From Drechmeria coniospora (Eukaryota; Ascomycota; Sordariomycetes; Hypocreales; Ophiocordycipitaceae), in contig NC_054390.1 of NCBI RefSeq assembly GCF_001625195.1, positions 4,860,027-4,924,026 of the forward strand: 64,000 nucleotides of DNA. The letters run 5' to 3'. Made by a program: the position numbers and the translations under genes. Below, piece after piece: positions 56,001 through 64,000 of this stretch (within the stretch, counting starts at the first letter, position 1; every line of letters begins with the position of its first letter). The notes under the pieces were generated by a model, which saw only the letters and a list, made by a program, of their open reading frames with translations, had not been told where the DNA came from and ran no database searches.

Positions 56001-56520
56001 TTCGGCCAGAGCCCCCAAGGTCATCGCTCGACCCAGACCGAGCACGTCCATTAGCAGATGAGAGTAAAAAAAACATTAGGTCCGGGCTTCCATTGCCAGG
56101 AGTCCAGCTGCTGTGCGGCCGTGAGTCCTTTTTGTCCGTCGCAGAAATACAAAACCACTCCTCTCCACGCGCCTCTTAAACGCCTTGGTCGGCGGCCAAA
56201 CGGCGCCACCCTGTGACCGTTCGTCATTCATGTGCATGCGACTGACAGTGAGAAAGCGAGCAGGGTCCCGCGGAGGGACACCCCACCACCCAGAAAAAAA
56301 AACCCCAAAAAATGAGAGGGTGAGAAACAGAAAGAAGGTTCGAGGCAGAGTTCTGTTGTGCCTCGCTCTCGATCCGAATACAATCCTGGCGAATCCAGGA
56401 ACAGGGCCGCGCTTCGGGTCGCTCAATGTCCTCTGTTGTTCCTTGGCCATCAAACATGCCGGCAATCCAGCCGCAAGGCACCCGCTTGGGGTGCCGTCCA
56501 TGTCTTGTCTTGCGCCTTGG

Positions 56521-58405
56521 TCAATGGGCCGCTGCGGCCGTGCGACCGATAGCCTCCTGCATCTCCAGGAGCGGCAAGGATGGACGCAGAGCTCTGTGCG
56601 GCGTTTCCGACTCGTACGCCGCCCAGACCGTCTTCCCTTCCCGCTTGTTGCCGGCGTCGCCGGTCCAGCCAGACATCGGTCGTACCTTCTGACGGACGTT
56701 GTAGAGGATGAGCGAGGTGGAACCTGGCGGAGTCTTGAGGACCATGGACTGCGCGGGGGCCGGTGCCAGGCGCTGGTCGTCATCGGCATCGGCATCGGCG
56801 CGGCTGCCCCAGGACGTCTTCGCGACCGTCAGCGACCTGTTCCACGCACGAGAAGGCGTACCCGCATGGCAAGGCTAAGGCGGGGCGGGGTGGGGGACGG
56901 TGGAGGGGGGGGGATGTTTCCCAACGTACCATGTTAAGCGTCATGAGGGCGTACAGCTTGATAAGCCCATGCAGATATCCAAAAATGATCGAGGCGGGAA
57001 GGAAGACGACGTCGATTGGGTGTCGGCGGAATAGACCCAAGAGCTTCACGACCTTGGTGAATCCAAACATGAACATGAACTGGCTCCAGAACGCGTACTG
57101 GCGATTCCCATAACTCCACTCCCCAGTCGCCCACCAGCACGAGGCAAGCAGCAGCGGGTCGACGGCAAAGGTCAGGGAGGTGAAGGTCGCGATGTGCAGG
57201 GCGTACACGCACCACGGTTGCTGGCTGCGGGACCATCGCTGTCAGCCGTCTCCTCTTCCTCCCTCGCTCGGAACAGGGGGGGGGCATGGCATATGGCGCA
57301 GGGGGGCAGGGGGAGCAGGGGGTAGGACGGCAGGGGGGGGGGGGGGAAGGGATCGATTGCTTACGTCCAGACGTGTCTCTCGCGAACCAAGCTGGTCCAA
57401 TTGCTCCTCCAGTTGCTCCGAGCCCACCTCGTGCACTGGTAGAGGAACTTGTGCCCGTTCTCCAGCGTCGTCTCGAGCTCGCATTCCGGGTTGTACTGTA
57501 TCCACGTCTTCCACTGGTGACCGACGAGCCAGCGAGTGACGAAGTTGTCGTCGTCGGCGTTCAGAATCCATCTCCGCCACTTCTCGTTCTTGAAGCCTTC
57601 GAGGAACTCGTGACTTGACAGTATCTCGGACCGGTAGGCGCCGGTGCGGCCCGACATGCACGAGGTGCCGCCGTCAATGTTGTGCGTGGCCGAGATCTCA
57701 AAGTTTCGACGCTCAATGTACGCTGCACCGAGCCAATTCCACATCCTGGCCGTCCACGAGGCGTTCCGCTCCCGCTTGACTCGCTGGGACGTTCCCACGC
57801 CTCCGATCTTTGGGTCCTCAAAGGGGGCAAGAATCCAGGGCAGCATCGTAGACGGCCACGTCACGTCGTCGTCGGCCATGATGGTGATGGACGTCTTGAC
57901 CTCGGGGAGCGCCTCGCAGACCTGAAGTCTCTTGTTCGCGATATGCGTGTGCATGACGCGAACGTTGGGGAACGCCAGCGAATTGACAACGCTCTCGAGG
58001 CTCTCGCGCTTGCCGTGCGTCGTGACGAGGATTAGCTCCGCTGGACGGCAAGCCAGGATGCTCAGGAGGGACGGTCGAAGCTCCTCGAAAGCATGGTGAA
58101 TCGTGGGTATGACCACGGTGACGTCTTCGTTCGTGAACGACGCCTTGGCCGGGATGGGCTTGGACTTGTAGGTCCAGTGGCTCACGCAGTGGACGAGCAG
58201 ACGAAGATAGCGATGAATCCTGGCCGAATTAGCGGCGTCGTTCGGCGACGGATTGGGGGGGGGGATCGTTGTCGCGGGACACCCACCATACGCCCCAGAA
58301 GATGAAAGCCCAAAAGGAGGTCGACCGCCAAAGCGTGGGGGACGGAACAAGGTGTAGGAGGATCGATGCACCGATACCTGCCAGGTTTCGGGCCAATTCG
58401 TCCAT
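56521..58405 (-). CDS. Membrane GT2-family glycosyltransferase (fungal Cps1/ZtGT2 type)
   Basis: Processive-type family 2 glycosyltransferase at the plasma membrane. Fungal relatives are needed for hyphal growth and surface polysaccharide, and Cryptococcus Cps1 is linked to hyaluronan; the product made here is unknown. Four exons: 58405-58287, 58219-57365, 57224-56930 and 56817-56521; introns 67, 140 and 112 nt. The product is 521 residues. The N-terminal membrane segment FWAFIFWGVW is completed by the first splice into IHRYLRLLVHC. Catalytic marks: VVIPTIHHA, DDD (156-158), GGTSCMSG (223-230), ADDDNF (261 onward) and QCTRW (301-305, the QxxRW motif). Exon 3 adds C-terminal membrane helices (YALHIATFTSLTFAVDP onward). 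Exon 4 starts at TSWGSR and gives a soluble tail. Each intron carries a C-run in the transcript. Confidence 0.9.
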
Positions 58406-61400
58406 GTGTGCTTGCCGGGACGGTTTGGCCTGGTCGCCGCTGCCCCTCTTGGCAGAAGTGATGAACGAAAGGCGCGAAGGAGCGAGGCTGGAGGCAGGAG
58501 ACTGACGAATGCAAACGAGTGTCGGCCGTGGTCAATTTTGTTTTATAAGGGAAAGTCGGCTGCTCGATGCAACGGGCTTGAACAGGACGAATGCACAAGC
58601 GTCAAGGCGCGAGCTATTACTCCGGTTTCCACGCCCACCCGAGACGAGCGAGCTCTGAGTATGCGCAACCACCAGAACAGAACAAGAGAGAATCCCATCT
58701 GTTTCACAAGGAACCGGCTCGAGTGGCGCCTGCACCGTAGCTGAGCAACCGGTGGAAATGGAAAGGCCGACGACAGATACCGCCGTCTTCCGGTAGTATT
58801 ACAAGACGAAATGCCGGCCGAGATGAGATTAAGCCAGGCAGACAAGCGAGAGAGCCGGACGGACAAGCAGGCGGACGGCCGGCCGAGAAACGCAGATGCC
58901 CTGCCGCGGCCAAGAGACACCGCAATGGCCGTGAACCTGACCCCCACCAAACGCCGTATAAGTGCCTATGAATCGCGGACGAGGACGGGCCGAGCAGGAG
59001 CGGGACTGCTTGAGCAGGACGGCGGGAGGGGGAGGGGGCGGCGGCGGTGGCAGGTCGAGAGCTGGTCGGAGAGAGGAGGCGGCCGTGAGGAGAACGAGAG
59101 ACTCAACACATGACCGGCCAACGTGTGTAGGTAGGTAATATACAGGAGAGTTGTTGCGGTACCGCGGGCATGGCAGGACGAGAGGAAGCTGGGGAAGGGC
59201 CCGGCGTAGATACATATAGGTTGCGAGAACGGCGTCATCTTTTCGTGGCTCAAAGCAGCCATGCCATGCCATGCCATGCCATGCCATGTCCATGTCAGTA
59301 CAGAGTACATGTAATAATGTCTATGAGCAAGGGGACCCCAGGGTCCAGCAAACACGAGGCATGCATACCTTCGAGAAGGTACGGTACTCTGCATGCTCGG
59401 TGCGTGCTCAGTGCGAACTACGGCCAAGCTACTAACGTACAACAGTAAGCTCCACGTTAGTTGCATGTGTGGGAGGTCGAGCGAGGGTGTGGGAGTATTA
59501 TTAGGAGGCACCACTAATCGACCAGGGCCTCGAGTGGAGAAGTTGGGGCGGCGGAGATGGCGTATTAATATGGCGCCTGGGGGAAGAAAGGGGGAGGGGG
59601 GCGCGTACGGAGCACTCCTGCGTACCTAGTACTAACTTACAGTACGCTCCGAGCTCCGTACTACTTACAGTACTTACTTGTTCGCATGTACTCCGTACAT
59701 GTTGCACCTACAGTACATGTACAGTAAGTAGGTGCAAGTTCTTTCGCGTAGGTGCACTTGTGTGTAAGTACTAGGTAAGTAGGTGTATTTGCGCGCAGGT
59801 GTACTTACTTGCTCCCTACCATGATACAGCACAAATGCTCCGTCCGTACTCCGTACTCCTTACAAGTACTTATTTACACCAAAGTCAAGTACTCTGAAAT
59901 GTACAAGAAGCTGGTAGGACGGAGCACGAGCACGTCCATTCACAGTCGTCCTTGGTAGAATGTGACTTGGACGAGAGCACTATACGCACCAAGTAGCCTT
60001 GGTATGTATCCATCTGCACCGATGCACGACTACATCTGCGTTCAGTTCATCTGCATCAAAGGACGGTGCCTTTGGACGCCCTTGGGTGAGCTCTCGTGCT
60101 CGCTCGTCCCCGTACTCGGCAGAGATGGTCCGTATTGTATTAATGCATTGTTTGCATTTGCACGCACCACGTCCCACATGGAGAGGTCCCGCAACGAGAT
60201 TTCGTCAAAGGACAACACTCAGAATGCGAGCGCTCCTTTGCTTCATCGGATGTAATTCCACTTTCTTCAAGGACACTCCATGCCATCGACCGACGCGCGC
60301 CGCCACTTCCGCTGCCAGCTTGAGCCTCGTCCTAGGCCACGAGTCCATGGGTGAAAGGCGGCAAATGGCAGTCGCATTTGAGAGATGCGCGAGAGGCAGA
60401 CGGGCCAAGCTCAACAAACGACCGGCAAAGGGCAAGGGCAAACGCAAAGTCTATTTTCAATCAGAATCGTGTCCGTCACTCGGCCGCCCGGTGTATCGCA
60501 GCCGGCAAAGTCTTTGGTTCCGCCGTTCGACGGCCGGTCCAGGCGATGGTCACTTGGTGCGTCATTGAGAGGCGCTGCTGCAACGCCGAATTCTGTCCCC
60601 TCCGCCTGTGGGAGGCGCCCAACCTCTGTCCGTGGTCTTGCGTGTGCATCGCTCTGCCAGACAGCATATGCATCCAACAGGTCGAGGCTTGGCAGCGCTG
60701 CAAGAGTCGCACCATGTCCGTAAAAGAACGTCGAGCGGGCTAGCGCATCGTGACCAGCTCGCCCCCAGAACCGGCTTCTAGCCCCGATGCCATCGCTGTT
60801 TGTCGTTTCACCAGCCCGGAAACCTGGCAATACCATGCACTATGCATGTACAGCACGTATTGACTTTCATGTAGGTTCATGGTAAATGGAAGATGCGTCG
60901 GCTTGGATGTCCCGGTGGCGTATGTGCATACGTCGGCTCGCAGTCCCATCGGCCGACAGTTGAGGCTCCAGCCGTTCACCGACAAGCCATGGGCTGGCTG
61001 AACCGGGCTCAGGTGAGCGAATTAGTCGGCTAACGGCAGATGAACGTTTCCCCGTTGCCCACGCGACACGGAGTGTTGCATGCTCATCGCATCGCCCTCT
61101 CGAGGCAATATGCTATTGCGTTGCCGTTGCCGCGACATGTGCATGGCCGCCTCGGTGTCTGCGGGACGCACATGGAGGGAGGGGATGGTCTCTGCCCAGC
61201 TGTGATCTTGCATTAGCAGCGACGGCGAGAGACGTGAAAATGAAGCGCTGGTGTAAGTACTCCTCGTCCAACCGTCTGCATGTTCGGCAGAATAACGAGC
61301 CAGTACGAGTCTTCATACCGTTCGGACATGCGCAAGGACGACGCCACTCAAATATTGGGAGGCGGGTCCTGACGGTCGTGGCCATGCCGCACTCACAATT

Positions 61401-64000
61401 GGCCAAGGGATGCCACGAAAAGTGACTGTGGTGCCACTGGCTGGTGCGTACGGCAGGTGCGCAAGAGGTCCGTCTCCGAAGCCATAGCACATGCCGCGCG
61501 CCAAATGCCACCGTGATCAGGTCAACCTTCCCACGTACGTGTGCCAGCACGCATGCTCGTGCTTGATCTCATTACCTACCTGCCCGATTGCGTAGGGACT
61601 GGCTGGCAATCCTCTTCCGATGTGTGGGGGCGGCCGTTGGCGGGAGCCAAGATGAGCGTACATGCACAGATGGCCCGGGGCGGGCTGCCCCGATCACTCG
61701 CAGAGGTTCCTTGGAGCATGGATGCATTGCTTGAACTGCGTTAGGTTGGCTGAGGTGGAGTTGCGTTGCACTGGCCTGTCCGCGCTTCCTCCAGGTTGGT
61801 CCAGACATTCATCGTTCGATTCCTTGTACGAGTTGTCGGCGAAGCGTTCGGCACGGATGCCAGTCACCTTAGTCCCTGGGTGGTGGTTTTTGTTCGTGCG
61901 CGTACGGGGTGCATGTACGGTGCAAGCGCGTAGAGCACGATGGTTGGGAGCATGCAGGCAGGTATCTCGCTTGGATGGATCGATGGATGAATTGTTGGTA
62001 CATTGGACTCGGGCTCGGGTGGCCGGCCATCTCTATTCCCGTCTGCCACTGCCACTGCCGCTGCCGCTGCTGACGGTTCGACATCAGTTGGCAGCAGCGA
62101 ATGGGATTGGATTCGGGTTCAACTGACGTGCTGACGTACCTGACGCTCGCAGCAAGACCCACGAGAGAAACGTTTCCGACGCAAGCGGGCAGCATCCGAT
62201 GCAGGCAAGGGCTCTAGCCCGCATCAAAGTGCGCGGCCCCGAGGAAGCAGGGTGATGCTCCGTGCTGCTCTGTTGCGTTGCAGCTGATTCCACACCCTGA
62301 GTACGGAGCAAGTACTGCAAGTCTTTGCACCGACTTGTGGCTGTACTTGTCCTGCACCGTTGCTTGGCGTTGGGTCGTGGGGTGCCTCGAGGACGATGAG
62401 ACGTGTTCCTCCTGCAGTGTACTGTACAGTAGGATGGAGGCATTGCAGCGTCATTCCTGGAACATGTACTGTACACCTACTCCGTACAGAAAGCAAAATA
62501 GGGTCCATGTGCGAGCGGACCCTCCGAGTAAAGCTTTACCATCTTGATGACCCGTCATGATTCATGAGGTTTGGCGAGAGCAAAAGGCGCGTGTGCTGCC
62601 CTACCCTGGCTCGTTCCTTCCTTCCTCCCTTCCAGAAGGCCCATGTCGGAGCATTTACGGAGGATGCTTTCTTTGTATTAGCTGGTATTTTACGCCCCGC
62701 GCCTTCCCGGCCCGTCCAGAGCCATCAATGGTCTCGCACCATTGATTACTAGTTAGTTCCACGTCGAGGTACTTGCTCGGGGCAGCCACCAGCCGGCACC
62801 TGTGTCGTCTTTTCACTTCTTCTCACATCGCCATCCCCACCGCCAGCCAATTGTCCGAAAACCCGACCGTTCTCGTTCACGGTCCACCAGCGGGCCGCTC
62901 GCCCACGCACCCGCTCACACCCTCCATCCACTTGGACCGAGTGACAATCCAGGGACGTCGAGACAGCTCGCCATTCGGGTGGCACCGTGGCGCTGGAACT
63001 AGCAGATCGCGCCCACAACACAAGCCGTCGTGGTTGAAGTCGGGGATTCCTTCACGACTTCTCGTACGATGCAAGCCCCTCTCGCGTCGGCGAATTGGAT
63101 CCTGTACGTACTTGTCGTACATCGTCGCTATCGACCTGACGCAAAGCTGAGCCGCGTCGGCGTTGCTGCTCTTTCATCAAAGCTTGAATGGAATCACATC
63201 TCACACGCGGCTGCCTTTTTGCCTGCAAAACATTGCTATAGGGTACAGGCACACGTATGCCAACATCCACCAGCATTGATACGCATGTGGTTTCGGATGG
63301 CAGATTGCATGCATACACCTGCAAGCAGAATTGTACATGCGTTTAGTATATCTACGCGAGCACTGGCCGCAATCCCGTCCGGATGTTCACAAGCCGTGAC
63401 CACACTCCCGTCTCGCCGTCATGGTCCCAAGATCAAGCGTTGCCGAGCTGAAGATTGGAATAACGTCGTGCGAGCTGCAGGAAGATGGCACCTTGGCATT
63501 GAGTCGGCAATCCTCGCCCTCGTGTCGTATGTGCTAACTGCATCGATAGTCCTCGCTTCTCATGACCATGGGTGAGAATCGACGTAGAAGCACAAACTGG
63601 TATATTCATGCCCCCCCCCCCCCCTACCCGGGACGTCTCCCTTGCCAGACCGAGGCCATGCTGTTCGACGCCGCTCGACGATCTGTCACTTCAGGGCCCC
63701 GCATTATCATGCGCAACAATAGTTCCGGCACGAGCCAATTCGGCCTCGACACGCATAGTATGTCCATGTACGGAGTACACACGCGTGCAAGTACTTTGGT
63801 ATGTGCATGAACTTGTGTGAACCACCTTCTTGTACTGTACGTGGGTGTACGGAGTACATGAATGAATATCCATCTGCCCTGTGCTGCTTACCAAGCAATG
63901 GCCGCAGATGCCAAACCTTTGGCCAGTTCGTCTTCATTTGCATTTTCATTATTTGCAAAAGGGAGGATGTAGCGCCGCCAAAACACATTTCCATACTTAC
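58406..64000. other. 5.6-kb gene-poor right end of window
   Basis: No supportable gene on either strand. Spacer words recur near 59605-59700, 59850, 62300, 62480, 63766 and 63847. An ATGCC repeat lies at 59258-59288 and a C-run of about 14 at 63609-63622. The left 200 bp is the likely GT2 promoter. Confidence 0.5.
59258..59288. repeat. ATGCC pentanucleotide microsatellite
   Basis: Five perfect ATGCC units (59261-59285) plus partial copies on both sides. Confidence 0.95.

Larger units (their letters stand above)
50390..56520. other. 6.1-kb gene-poor spacer between the BTB-like and GT2 genes
   Basis: Mostly low-complexity and repeat-like DNA: a G17 run (51120-51136), GTGGACGGACTG tandem units (51349-51413), a G12 run (52319-52330), and spacer words near 52085, 52190, 52374-52410, 53262, 54670 and 55153. 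One short charged open frame at 52671-53051 (minus) is listed separately. Nothing else looks like a gene. Confidence 0.5.

Noticed and set aside
61740..61830. TGGCTGAGGTGG ... GTTCGATTCC resembling tRNA A and B boxes
   Set aside because: No acceptor or anticodon stem forms; spacing and pairing fail.
63030..63575. 181-codon plus-strand frame near the right end
   Set aside because: Cys/His-rich, no family resemblance, no exon neighbours; typical of chance frames in this spacer.

Overview
The window looks like nuclear DNA of a filamentous ascomycete. The best match by gene families and exon style is a Sordariomycete, probably Hypocreales; this is inference, and no species can be named. The evidence is short GT-AG introns (mostly 46-140 nt) with CTAAC/CTGAC/CTAAT-type branch sites, GC-rich coding DNA, long gene-poor spacers, and a gene set typical of Pezizomycotina (Dicer-like 1, GWT1, fungal VAMP7, KIN4 kinase, a Cps1/GT2-type glycosyltransferase). 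There are no bacterial operons, CRISPR arrays, rRNA genes, convincing tRNAs or intact transposons.

Layout, left to right: the 3' end of a Dicer-like 1 gene (+, cut by the window edge); a type II membrane GT32 mannosyltransferase with a giant Lys/Gln-rich stem (-); a STYX-like dual-specificity phosphatase relative that has lost the catalytic Arg (-); the mitochondrial RNA helicase SUV3 (-), divergent from the VAMP7-type R-SNARE (+); the spindle checkpoint protein MAD1 (-); a small APH/choline-kinase-fold protein (-); a 3.4-kb spacer with a hairpin and a probable methyltransferase remnant; RAD50 (+), convergent with PP4 regulatory subunit R2 (-); a SPRY protein with a PPPY motif (-); a VCX1-type Ca2+/H+ antiporter in six exons including a 16-nt microexon (-); a KIN4 kinase (-); a 6.3-kb gene-poor stretch; GWT1 (-); an unrecognised protein with a weak BTB-like C-terminus (+); another 6-kb gene-poor stretch; a four-exon GT2 glycosyltransferase (-); and a final 5.6 kb without a supportable gene.

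Functionally this is mostly housekeeping. Genome maintenance and mitotic control (RAD50, MAD1, KIN4, PPP4R2) and the cell envelope/secretory path (GT32, GWT1, GT2, VAMP7) are well represented. There is also one RNA-silencing enzyme, one mitochondrial RNA-decay enzyme and one vacuolar ion exchanger. I found no secondary-metabolite or defence cluster.

The most striking unexplained signal is not a gene. It is a short palindrome-like word, GTACGGAGTAC and its complement GTACTCCGTAC, scattered dozens of times through the spacers and absent from the coding exons as far as I could see. Splice structures were worked out by eye from reading frames, GT/AG sites and family continuity, and have no transcript support.
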